Below, piece after piece: positions 34,591-45,260 of a DNA stretch of 64,000 nucleotides. Position numbers and translations under genes: made by a program. Positions within the stretch are counted from its first letter, which is position 1. Each line of letters begins with the position of its first letter. The notes under the pieces were generated by a model. It did no database searches, was not told the origin of the DNA, and saw only the letters and a list, made by a program, of their open reading frames with translations. The stretch comes from Callipepla californica brunnescens (lineage: Eukaryota; Chordata; Aves; Galliformes; Odontophoridae): NCBI GenBank assembly GCA_023055505.1, contig JALIRH010000027.1, positions 4,166,501 through 4,230,500 on the forward strand. Direction: 5' to 3'.

Positions 34591-36654
34591 GGGAGCTGGA
34601 GGGGAAAATTTCTATTTATGCAAAAGCCTTGGCAATTCCAAGCAATGGAAAAGGACATAAAGAGAGAAAGTATAGAGCTGAAATGTAAATAGCAGTTTTT
34701 ATGAAATATGTCTCCAAGTTAGCCCATGCCCGACAAAAGTTCTTGAAACATATCTGGATATATTGTAATGTCTTTTTTTTTTGTTGTTTTTAAGTACTTT
34801 ACCAGTCTATCTATGGCCGTTCAGTGGATGTCAGCAGCAGCGCTACGTTTAAAATGATAGATATTTTAGAATGAAACCATAAATCTTTAGAGAGTTACAA
34901 TCTACTTCCTTTTAAAAATGCGGGTAATGGCAAATGGAAATTTACAATGGTAACGGAACGTGTGGTGCTGGCGGTTGGACTCGATGCAGCAAACACGCAT
35001 CTGCTGTGCTTAAGGGGGTGACTGCCCTCACGGGCTTGAAGTCCAGCACAGGCAGCAGTGGGGAATGACCCATGAAAGGTGTTTATGGAAAGGATCCACC
35101 ACTGATCTAGCTGATCTTGTCGAGGAGAAGCACCTTAGAGATACTAACGAGTGTATAGGAATAGTGAAACAATAAGGATTCTATTAAATAATCAGGACAG
35201 ACGGTCGATCTTGTCACATCACTCCTGGCTAAACCCAGTGGGCATGCTGAAGGAAACGTTAGCGAGATGCTAAGCCAGCAGCTATGGCTGGTTTGCTGGG
35301 AGTGGCAAAATTAAGGTTGATAAGGCAGTGGAAGGGGGCTCTGAGGCTCACCTACGCTCACTCGGCTCAGAAATAACATTTCAAGCATTTGGTAACAAGA
35401 TACCAGACCACGAGGATGGTTTCTGTTCCCAAATAGTGGCCTTATTATGAAGCATACCAGCGTTTTGTGAGATCTCTTCCATTATTTTTCTGTATGAGAT
35501 AATAATAATATAATAAATTTTCCTGAAATAGAATAACAGAGCCTCCTTAAATCACAACATTGAGAACCTGAATGGTTTTTTTTAAAGAAAATTAAATAGC
35601 CCTTTAAATGATTTATTTTCCTCTGCTCCATATGCAAAAAAAAAAAAAAAAAGCTTTTTTTTCCATTACAATTTACCAGGTTTACAAGCTCAAGAAAACT
35701 GCTTGCAAACACTGTGGGTTTTTTTTCAGACTGATTGAACTGGCTAAGTATCACCTTTTTATATTTGATACACATATTGGTGGTGTGCAGTCTCATTTGA
35801 GGTATTTTTCAGGACTAAAACACCAAGCAGAGGTATTTCAGCTTTCATTGCAAGGAACTGGCTCAGCCCCATGATCTGAGCTGGTCAGTGGATGATTTAT
35901 GTGGGTGAGTGGGTGTGTGGGTACATGTTTTGCCCAGTGTATCACCAAATAACAGGGCTGAGCTTAAAAACAGTCACTGAAATGGGCTCTGTTTCTTTGG
36001 GGGTTGATTAAGCAAGACAAAATCAATTAACATCTGAGACCTCACAGGGATTTGCAGGCAAATTGTTCCAATTACCAACACTGGAGAGCAAATTAGGAGG
36101 CAATCAAAAGGACCAGCTGTGATTTCACTGTTACTCTTGTCACTGTCATATACATTCCATCTTAGAGTCGTTAAAAATGTATTTTGTTGTTTTATTTTGA
36201 CTTTAACCATGACATCTTTCCTTTAAAAAGTTGAAAACACCACTAATTGTATTTGGAGGTATTTCCTAAAATTGAGTTAGCTGAGGGTATGTGCACGTGT
36301 GTATTGATCCTGTATGTGCTTCAGGTAAATGCCTTGGGTGGAGCTGCTGCCAATACTTATTCCAAAAGCTGATTTACATGCACTGAAGTTTTAGGAAGAA
36401 ACCGATCTTTATGCACAACATATGCTTTCTTCCGTAGTATTTATCAGAATGAAAAATGAGAAGAGATGAAAATCTATCATCTCTCCATCTTCTTGCCTGA
36501 AATGAGCCAATGACATCCTGTTTTATTGGCTTATGTTTCCACAAATCACGTACAAACCGTACTCGAGAGCTTACCATTATGAAGTCTTTAGTCAAGGATC
36601 TCAAGTCGCATTGCAAATATGAGTTCATTGTGCTTGCTTCATGTTTTGCCTCAC
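34591..36654. other. Non-coding unique sequence with short simple repeats
   Basis: Frames are at most 104 codons and unfamiliar. A run of 17 A followed by GC and 8 T (35636-35662) forms a natural A/T snapback. A GTGGGT-type run lies at about 35901-35922. Near 34968-34981 'ggttggactcgatg' matches a CR1 tail word, but the flanks do not support a CR1 call. Confidence 0.6.
35636..35662. repeat. Poly(A)17 - GC - poly(T)8 inverted homopolymer
   Basis: Seventeen A, then 'gc', then eight T give a self-complementary centre 'aaaaaaaagctttttttt'. The site is prone to slippage and hairpin formation. The minus-strand frame through it is low complexity. Confidence 0.9.
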
Positions 36655-36730
36655 AGGCAGATTAAGCGGGGAATTAAGATTTAAATTACTCAGCATCACA
36701 CAGGAAATAGGAATCCTAACCTTTGCAATT
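36655..36730 (-). repeat. MIR/L3-type ancient repeat remnant, antisense (weak)
   Basis: 'gaattaagatttaaatt' followed by 'cagcatcacacaggaa' and 'aggaatcctaacc' resembles the antisense MIR core: 'gttaagtgacttgcccagggtcacacagg' and then 'gggattngaacc'. Word order and spacing fit, but divergence is high. This is a memory-based match only. Confidence 0.35.
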
Positions 36731-37860
36731 TCACAAACAAATTCACCACCCTTAACTCATTGCAACTGAAAGAAAAATTCATGCTATGCAGCCTTGCGCC
36801 GTCAAGTCCAAATTTCCTCATCTGACTTTACTCCTTAAACACCATCTGCTGTCACCAGCCATCCTGGCTTAGCCTCTGCCTTTTTCCATTTGCATTCCTA
36901 AACATTTTGGAGATCCTCCATCCTCTGTACCTTCAGTCTCAGGGCACTGCCTAATCCCAACTTGTTTAATGCTCTGGGTGCTGGCTGCCTTCCTTGGCCT
37001 TGGAGCTGCTCAGCGGTGGGAGGCTCCATGCCAGGGAGGGAACATTTCGGGTCAGTGGGAGGCAGAACCACCCCAAGCATGAGGAGGAACAAAGCCACTT
37101 TTCTTGGCTTTTAGCAGTCGATGGATCCACCTCAGCCTTTCACCTGGCCCACGCTTTAACCAGAGCGGTCGCTGTGGACCAATGAATCCAAATCCCCGTG
37201 AAAGCATGGAGGCAAATCACACAGAGCTGAGTGCACGTGTCCAGAGTGAGAGTTTTTTTGGCAAGCAACGCATCTACAGTCATACTGAATCATTGCACAA
37301 ATCCATCTCAGTCAGGGGCAAGGGCGAGGAGGAGTCACTGCAGATGTGGCACCACCAAGTGCAAATGGAGCAGGGGTGGCAGAGATCCTCCCCTTGGGAA
37401 AGGGAAGGAGAGGCTGAAATAGGGCTGCAGCTCAGGGCAGGAGCAAGGAAAGGACTAAGGCATTGCCGAACACGAGTTTCAGGGAGTTGGGATGACTCCT
37501 GTAGCTGCTCCTAAGCACGTTAGAGGTCGATAGTCTTCTCGGTAGAACACCACGTGTCAGTCTGAGAGGTACCACCCAAGGGAAATAAAGAAAGCAAATT
37601 AAAAAAAATAACCAGTCTGCAATCAAATCTGCTCCGTCATGCTGAGGGACTGGTGGAGGGGAGGGGAGGAGAGGAGAGGGGAGGAAAGGAGAGGCAAGCA
37701 GCTTGCTCCAGCCCTAATAATTCTGATGATTCATCGCAATGAATTAACCAAGCTCTTTGGGGACAGCAGCAACGGGATCTCACTGCTTCTTTAGGGATAA
37801 TAAACACTCCTGGTAAACACGCCTTCCCCATCCCCTAAACGCTCACCCCACGCAAATAAG
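36731..37860. other. Non-coding unique sequence, no gene recognised
   Basis: The longest frame is 136 codons (37104-37514, plus), with no recognisable domain and several competing frames. A purine tract at 37655-37695 is described separately. No mobile element was recognised. Confidence 0.6.
37655..37695. repeat. (GGGGA/GGAGA)n purine tract
   Basis: An almost uninterrupted G/A tract with several runs of three or four G ('ggaggggaggggaggagagg'). It could form a G-quadruplex or triplex. It is simple sequence lying 170-200 bp before the CpG/forkhead/RFX block. Confidence 0.85.
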
Positions 37861-38230
37861 GTGAGTCACAGCTCCCGCCCAACTGCAGGTCCTCCTCGAG
37901 CGGCCGTTCCCTTCTCCCGCGTCCATACCACCCAGCATCAGCTCCTGGCAGCCACGCGGGGCTTTGTTTATTTGGGCAGAGATGCGCACGCACACATGCA
38001 CACTCACACATATATCTGTGTAAGAAAGCCTTTTTTTTTTTTTTTTTTAAGGGAGCATGGAAAGGCGTCCTGCCAAAGAAACGACACTAAGCGGCGCGTT
38101 CCATTTTAGGTGTTGACAGTGGATAATAAATCCCGGCCCTACCTAACATTTACAGGAACATTATAAAATAAGTGAAACGGCGTGAGCTGGTTCCCAGGGC
38201 AACCAGACAAACACAATAAACAGGCCGCAG
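37861..38230. promoter_or_regulatory. Candidate regulatory block: CpG cluster with forkhead and RFX-like motifs
   Basis: About a dozen CpG fall in 37861-38100 ('ctcgagcggccg', 'cacgcgggg', 'aagcggcgcgtt'). Forkhead cores (TRTTTRY or its complement) occur at 37965-37971 ('tgtttat'), 38207-38213 ('acaaaca') and 38216-38222 ('ataaaca'). An X-box-like 'gttcccagggcaac' lies at 38190-38203, with a perfect right half and one mismatch in the left half. RFX sites next to forkhead sites are known at promoters and enhancers of ciliary genes, but that link is inference here. An 18-T run (38031-38048) interrupts the block. Confidence 0.35.
38031..38048. repeat. Poly(T) run
   Basis: Eighteen consecutive T residues inside the CpG/forkhead block. 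Confidence 0.92.
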
Positions 38231-39795
38231 AGGCAAGAGTAAGTTACACCACACTCCTGGGTCTCAAATATATCACTTTACATTACCCTTCTGCTGTTGC
38301 TGCTCCTGAAAGCTCTTTATTTTATAATTCCAAGTTCAAAAATAAAAACTATAAAAATAAAAGGACTTTTTTTTTCGATGAAGATCAGGGAGAAATCGAT
38401 GAGTTCCTCTGGTTGCTTGTCTTTATAGGTCTTTTACTTTACATTAAGGCATCTGTGAAAATATTAAGGATTAATAATTTTTTATAAAGAACTGTATCCT
38501 GCTTCTACAGAAGAATATGATTAATAACGTGTCTAGCAACTCTGGGCTTTTGTTGGCCAACTGGAGGCTATTTTTGAGGGGCATTTTTCCCTGACCTAGA
38601 TACGAGATTAGAAATAGAACATATGGAGTGGCAGAACCAGCTTCCTCTTGATTCTTCTTGATTCAGCAGCCTCCTCCAACTTTGCATGTAGCCAGGCTAC
38701 AGCTTTGGATCTGGCTGGTTCACTGCTTCTTGTGCTCACTGATTCCCATGACAAGGTCTACAAAACACTGATGTTTAGTTCTCCTAACTGACCACCACTC
38801 TCCTTCCACTTAGCAGGAAGCTACACATATATATCATTACTCATTTCAGATCCATTCCCTGTATCTATATATTTTCAAATAGAGACTACAGGAAGAAGGA
38901 GCTGGACTTGAGATGGGAGAAAGCAGAGAACAAGTTGTGGTTCGTTTAGGGTTTGGGAGGTGACCTTAGAAGACCCTCTGTTTTTGAGGCCACACACAAG
39001 TGATTCATCTACTAATGTGAATGAACCCATTTTTGCAGTTTTTCTCCAGTTCTGCCCATCCATTACTGCAAACCATGTTCTTAAAGAGAGCTTAAATCTC
39101 TCCTAGCACTCATTCTTACTGAGACACCTTTTTGTGGTTTCCATAATGACCTTGGCTTGTCCTCTTCCAGGATGGGCTGAAAGGGGAAGGCTCCATCTCA
39201 AGGAGTGTCCTGGCGATCTACCTGGATAGGAACTGGATGAGTCAAAAGGAGTATATGGAGCATGAGAATCTGGAAATCATGAAAAAAGCAGCAAGAGTCA
39301 TTCCATCCACCTACCTCCCCTTCTCCTGAACCGCCCTTCTTGTGTGGGGAGTAAGTAATAGCGACCAAAGGGAAATTGCTTGGAAACAAGTTGGTTACCA
39401 GTTAAAGAAAAAAAAAAAAAATAAGAACAAGTTTTAAAGGTGCTCTGGCAATGCCTGGAACCCTCCTCCTTGTGTTATCCAGGGTTTTCTGCACAGTGAT
39501 GACATTTGGAAGTGTGGCTACCAGACTGAGTTACAAGTGAAGGGTGGGGTAATCACATGCTCTCGGTTTCTTTGCCATATTTAGCTGCATCCTTTCCAGA
39601 CTGCCGCAGTTTACAGGCTCAGGTTTAGCGGCTGTGCCAAGAAACAAGCTCCTGGCCCGCGAGCCCTGGGGTGGATGGCTGCTGAGTGAGAACACATCCA
39701 CCCGCTCCAGTCTGGGAGTGGGGAGGGAGCCCTGTGTGTAATAGCAGGAAAGTGGAGGTGGTGGTTTTGGGCTTTTTTTTTCCTTCTTTTTTTTC
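38231..39795. other. Non-coding unique sequence; one weak exon-like stretch
   Basis: No gene is recognised. The frame at 39171-39329 follows a good acceptor-like 'gtcctcttccag', is open for 52 codons and ends in TGA. It resembles no protein I know and is not called an exon. A 10-bp tandem word ('cttgattctt') lies near 38647-38664 and a run of 14 A at 39408-39421. From 39770 there is a short T-rich tract. Confidence 0.55.
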
Positions 39796-39905
39796 TCTAA
39801 TGACCAAATCGACGCTCTATCGATGACTAATTAGAATCAGCAGGGTCCAGATGGCCGGCTTCTTTAATGAGGCCAATTAAGGATCCAAATGTTTTCATAT
39901 GGTGC
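39796..39905. promoter_or_regulatory. Candidate enhancer-like block with homeodomain palindromes
   Basis: Visible motifs are 'atcgat' (39819-39824, CUT/ONECUT-type core), the perfect palindrome 'ctaattag' (39827-39834) and 'ccaattaagg' (39873-39882, NK-type or paired-type homeodomain core), all within 65 bp of repeat-free sequence. The combination suggests a developmental enhancer. Conservation is untested. Confidence 0.3.
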
Positions 39906-40509
39906 CTTTTTTTCCTAGAAAGACACAGTAGTGATGGAGGTGTCACCTACTGCTCTGAATGTAGGTCAGTGGCATGATCCTATAGATTTTAAAAGTGAAA
40001 GGCAAACATGATAAGACAAAACCAACACAGGTTTCCAACATGGAAACTTTGTGTCCTGCCTCAGTTGCCAAGCTGCTGAAATCCGCCCCCAAATACCTTC
40101 TCTAAAACAAAACCCTTTTCTTGGATGGGTTACTCCAATTCACTTTCTCTATTTTTTTTTATTTATTATTTTGGTATGTGTGTGTGTGCTGCCGATTCTG
40201 CAGTCCTGAGTCATGGTCATGAGGAGCAGAGCTGGAACGCTGTGATACAGAATTTCCGATTTCTAACCTGAACAGACGTGGTAAGTAGCTCACGAGGTTT
40301 CCACCCTTGTTTTGCAGGTTCTCAATAGAGTGTCTAAGCAACTGCTGTTGGGTGTTTATTTGAACCGAAGGAGCTTCCTGAGCCTCTGTCCTCACCAGAG
40401 CTCCTTCTGTCTGCCCACCTGAGATTTACAGGACACCCATTCCTATGTTGCAATGAGACCTAAAAATTTCTTCAATGTTTTCCATATTTCTCTTCAGAAG
40501 AATCCCACA

Positions 40510-40560
40510 AAAAACTTCCATTTTACAAATTGGGAATCAGAGAGAAGAAGGACCTTCTGT
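40510..40560 (-). repeat. MIR-type ancient repeat remnant, antisense (weak)
   Basis: 'ttccattttacaaattggg' followed by 'aatcagagagaagaagga' resembles the antisense MIR 3' core 'cccattttacagatgagg' then 'aactgaggcacagagaag'. It is short and diverged, and no flanking core domain was found. Confidence 0.35.
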
Positions 40561-43500
40561 ACTGTATAGAAGGCATAAAATGCAGCAGAGAATCCCAACT
40601 CCAGGCTAGCATTTGGCTGCCAAATCAGTCTTCTTGCTTACTGCACTTCATGGTCATTAAGAAGGAAACCAGACTCCAGTTCTATCATGGGTCAGATATT
40701 TGCAACCTTTACTCCGATTAAGAAATAGTTATTCACAAAGGCAACCATGTTAATCTGATGTCAGTAGAGATCCCCAAAAGAAAGACTCCCAGACCCACAG
40801 CCAGTTGTGCTTCCCAGTGGCTTTCAGAACATAGAATTTGTCTCAATGCTGAACATGTCTGCAAACTCAAAACATTATTGTTTTTGACAAATGAAACAAT
40901 CCGTTCTTAAATCCTTCTGTTCATAAAATCCTTAATTTTTACAAAACTATTTTTTTTTCTTTAGAAATCCAAACAGATAAATAATCGTTCTGTTTTAATA
41001 TTTCCCAAAGCTACTCAAACTTCCCTTCTCTGCAGGCCTGTTTGTCAGTGTGATCGCAGGGAAGCTCAGAGCCCAGCTTGGATGCTTTAGGGTCACAGCC
41101 TCCATCAGGTGAGTGAGCTCCCTGTGTGGGAAATGGGAGGAGGGGAATGCCTTGCATTCCAAAATGTCTAAGGGTTATTTGGAAATGTACACGTCTGAGT
41201 GCACTGGACTGGATCAACCACAGACATTATGAGGTTTGCGGTGTGTCTGAGTGTAACAATAGCACCAGAAGTCTATATGAGATTTCCCGGACGTGTAAGG
41301 CTAATATAGATCACATATGTTCCATTAAACACATGGCAAATCCAGGAAAGCTGCACTGGAGCTGTGGCACAGTGAGTTCCTCAGACGTGTAGGAAGTGAT
41401 ATCAGTGTTGCCCCGATGCATGACTTCATGGTGTTATGTGTGTTTCACTGTTACCCGAAACTGTGCGTAGGAAACTTCATTCTGTGCATGGTCGTTCACT
41501 CACCCATGTCCCAGGAGGAAGGGTCCCAGTCCTGCTGAGGTCTATGCAGAGACCACAGCTGTCAGAGAACCACACAGATCTGCCAGAACAGATCTCAGGA
41601 ATTTTGCTGTCAAAAAGAACTGAGATAAGAGTATTTAGAAGAGCTGCTGCTCTGAAAAGTTGATGGTAGAGAGAGCAGCTACAAATGCCAGTGTGTATGA
41701 GGAGTGACTGACCCAGGACCTGTTGGGAGCATTGCTGTAATTTTCTAGATTTTATCAGGTGAGGGGCAGGAAATGTCTGTGGCACTGAACCTTTTCCCCA
41801 AATTCCCTAACAAACAAAATGAATATGAAGAAATGTCTGACTGTGGAGAAACCCTCACACTGAGCAGAGAAGGGGAGACCGAATGCTCTCCCTGGTGTGA
41901 CGGATGGGGACTTCTTTCACCTAGCTTAGAAAAATATGAATGAAGTTACACGTTTCTTTGTTGAGTTTGACAAGTTCATGCAAATCGTGTGTCTGATGGA
42001 TGGGACAGGCTGAAGCTCATAAGAAATGTCAGAATACGTTGGATTTCTGGCTGGATGAAGGCTGAGAGGGTGCAGAGAAAGGCAGCTGACATGCGTGGGG
42101 TGTGCAAGGAGATGGAGCCTGAGGGGAGCAGAGGGCTGTTCGAGGCCAGGAAAGGCTCCTGGGAGTTTCTGACGTATTTGGGGGATAAACAGAGGCAAAC
42201 AGAACAAGGACTTAAAACAGGAACATTGGGCAGAGGTTGCCAAAAAAACCCAGAGGTTGTGCTCTCTTTGTAGTTACTTGAGGTGCTGGGTAGGATTGCA
42301 CTCGTGGTTTCTATTCTTTCCCTCACCCTTAAAAAATGTGATGAGTTGCATGAGTTTGCTAACTGCCAGCCAGGTCCTGCGTTGCACAACGAGCCGACCC
42401 TCCCCACAGTCCCTGCTCTGAACCAGGCCATTGTGTCAAGCCTCCAACGTGTGTCAGGAATTTCCAGCTGGAATTCAAAAGCTGTGGCATGGCACTGAGA
42501 GAACAAGATGTCGTTACTTCATAGCAGTTGTCCTACGTTTTGCATGGTGTCCGAAGGAAAGGCTCATTGAGGCTTCCCACAGTGGCAATGCAATGGCACT
42601 GGATGGGAAGCTAACAGAACTTGTTTCCCAATTTATGTCAATTTTCATTGAAATCTCAGTTCAGGGCTTATCTCTTCCAGCTGCCACCCACGGCAGCACT
42701 TTTGTCCCAAAGATTGATGCTACCACCCCCAGCTCTCAATGGCACTCACTCCCAAGCCAACTGACCACCAGGCATCCTCTGAGCTGTTGCTCTCCCTGTG
42801 CAGCAGGTTATAAACTTCTATTTGCCCCCTGTTTAAGGATCATCTTGCAGATCCAAGCAAGATAGCTGGCCCGTTTCCCTCAGAATGCTTCTGGCAGCTT
42901 CAGTATATTGCTCTGAGAGCTCCTTGGCCAGGCTCCCCTACCTGCTGCTGGGCCTGCCCCAGTTTGCCAGGCACTCTCTTCTCCTTTACAATAAGTGAAA
43001 ATCTATAGCCCTCCGTGTGCACCTGCACAGGGCAGGCACCTGCGAAGACAAAACAAGGTCTGTCCTCTTGACTTGCATCTGGCTGGGATCCAAAAAAAGG
43101 AGATGCTTGTACACTTTTGTTTCTGCGAAACTAAGCATGTGCAGCAATAAGCTCTCTGGTGGCTGGCTGTGAAAGGCATCCACAGGTTTGTTTCCAGTTT
43201 CCTCATCGCTGTCGCTGCTCCGCATGCATGTGCCACATAATAGAGGCATTTGCCAGCAGAAAGTCAGCAGACCCCACGGAACTTCCTTGAGCACACAGGG
43301 CCGAGGTGATCCCTGATACACCTTCTCTGCCTTCCCTCTGTGAAATCAATAGTCTTTCCACCTGGCTAAATTTGAGCCATCTTTTCTCTTTGTTCAGCTA
43401 GTGAAAAGCGTAGAGTATTGCTTGAGGTTTTGCTGAAAGGTATAGTGCAAATCCATCCTAATCTTCCATGAGATGCCTCTTTGTTCTGCTCAGGGCTGCT

Positions 43501-44624
43501 CTGTCCGCTGGGACAGGCCCTGTGGTATGGCAGGGGCAGATGTCACAGACCTGGGCTGTTAGTGCCACGTGAAGCACCCTCGGAAAGCTGAATCTCGTGC
43601 TATGCTTCCGAGAGTAGACAGCTCTTGGAAACTCTGTTTTGAACCATACAGTAGAAACAAGCTATAAAAATGGTCACTATTTCCAAGGAACTTAAAATCT
43701 ATCTATACTGTACCATACAGCAAATGAAGCAGCAGGGATCTGTGCTCTGAGCAGTCTCCAGACACAGCTGCTGTGATGCAGCAGAATGCTGCTAATTCAT
43801 GTGATCCCGATTATCTTAATGTAGGTCTTACTTTGTTCTTACCCCGTGCCTACTCACCGAGCTCCTGCTGCACTGTCTCCATGCAAGCTGTAAGGCTGGC
43901 AGCAGGAGCACAGACAGATGTCTGTCTCAGATTCTGGGCAGCCTTCATCATGGCAGAGTGATCGCTGTGCTGCTTCTTGAACATCTCAGCACTATGTGAG
44001 AAGGGGGATCCAATGACGTGTACATTAACCAGTTCACTGCTAGAGTTCCCTCTTCACTGAAGACCCTAGGGGAAATTAAAAACCCAAAGGCATGTGAGAG
44101 CCACAGAATAAATCAACCGAAGACATGGAGTCAGGGTGAAGGAGAGTGAAACATGGTTGAAATGAGCATGGGAAGCTGGCTCGCATGCCGTGATCAGCTA
44201 CAGACCCTTCCTTGGCCTTTGGGAGTTCTTCTGTTACCACTGACTGCCCTCATCAGTCATTTCCAAACTGGGTTTGTTGGCAGTCTGAGGGAGGGAGGCA
44301 GGTAACCATTCACCTTTATGGAGATGAGAATGTTTAAAGCCATCTTGGAACATGGAGTTTTTTGACCATTACCCTGAGCAACTCCCCCAGGTCTTGCAAC
44401 GAAGCCAGATCTCCTGAATGCCCGGTACATTACCTGGTTATACAGCTGGGAATTTTCCAAGAAATCCATTGTTTGCGATTTGTATGCTTTCCTTTTTTCC
44501 CCCTCACTCAGAAATGCTGATGTGCTGAAACCAAAACTTGACGAGAGGAAGGAGAGCTTCTCAGAAATTTCTTAGCTAAGCCATTTGGGGCAGGAGAGCG
44601 GAGGAGCGGTCACCGAAACGGTTG
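40561..44624. other. Non-coding mostly unique sequence, no gene recognised
   Basis: The longest frame is 176 codons on the minus strand (41976-42506). It overlaps a possible CR1 remnant and competing frames, and no domain is recognised. A 144-codon plus frame at 42431-42865 is equally unfamiliar. Nothing else stands out apart from the possible CR1 remnant listed separately. Confidence 0.6.
42080..42310 (+). mobile_element. Possible highly degraded CR1 fragment, sense
   Basis: 'gggtgtgcaaggagatggag' resembles the CR1 3' region 'gagtgtcaagaggatggagcc'. About 110 bases later, 'ggaacattgggcagaggttg' and 'agaggttgtgctctctttg' resemble 'ggaacaggctgcccagagag' and 'gaggttgtggagtctcctt'. The blocks are in the right order, but each is poorly preserved and the terminal ATTCTRTG is missing. 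It may be a coincidence of G/A-rich sequence. Confidence 0.3.
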
Positions 44625-44705
44625 AAAGAGCCTGCATGAATAATTTCCAAAGTGGGATATTAATTGCAATGACTTTTTACTTTGAAATGTAAATTGACTA
44701 CCGAG
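44625..44705. promoter_or_regulatory. Candidate conserved AT-rich regulatory block
   Basis: 'gcatgaataatttcc' and 'gatattaattgcaatga' (44656-44672) give stacked homeodomain/octamer-like cores in repeat-free sequence, directly after a CpG-containing purine stretch (44594-44632). Tentative. Confidence 0.22.
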
Positions 44706-45150
44706 TCGCTCAGCTCCTTCCCTGCATGTTTATGGAAATGGCATATGCTCTAAGAGCTCTATGTAGTGAGCAGAAACACATCATCTGTTATCAGGTTGGA
44801 GACTAGATCATGCCAAAAGCTCTCCAGCCCAGAAAGTCTGCCTGTCGCTGAGCCAGGTGCCTCAAAGGAGGGCAGGGAGCCCTGGGTATGAAGCTGTGAA
44901 TCACTGTGCTCCACGAAGCCTTCAGTTCTCAGGAAAGAAACCAGCAGCTCTTAAACTCTTGGGCTAAAAATCATCTTGGCTCCATAGAAATTGGATGAAA
45001 TATGCTGATTTACAGTAGCAGAGGATCTAATTCAATAATTTTTCATACCTGCAGTAGATTAAAGCTTTTCCCTCCTAAGCAAATCCTTCCTTGTTATACA
45101 GAGGGAACATATAGGCCAAAGTTTCAAATCCTCTTAGAGCATGCTCAGTT

Positions 45151-45260
45151 CACAATAATTGTAATTAGAGTTTGACATTCAAATCCCTTAGGCAGCTTTG
45201 GAAATTGCAAAGCGGTCGCACCACTGGAGCCCTAATTAAAAGCTCAATTATCCAACTGGA
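45151..45260. promoter_or_regulatory. Candidate homeodomain-motif cluster
   Basis: 'taattgtaattag' (45156-45168), 'gaaattgcaaag' and 'ctaattaaaagctcaatta' (from 45232) place at least four TAATT/AATTA cores in 100 bp without simple repeats. This is typical of conserved vertebrate enhancers, but conservation cannot be tested here. Confidence 0.28.

Noticed and set aside
34960..34990. 'ggttggactcgatg', a word typical of CR1 tails
   Set aside because: Neither the preceding nor the following CR1 words are present, so it is at best a scrap and most likely coincidence.
41976..42506. 176-codon minus-strand frame
   Set aside because: Overlaps a possible degraded CR1 fragment and competing plus-strand frames. 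Low-information serine/leucine/proline composition with no domain.
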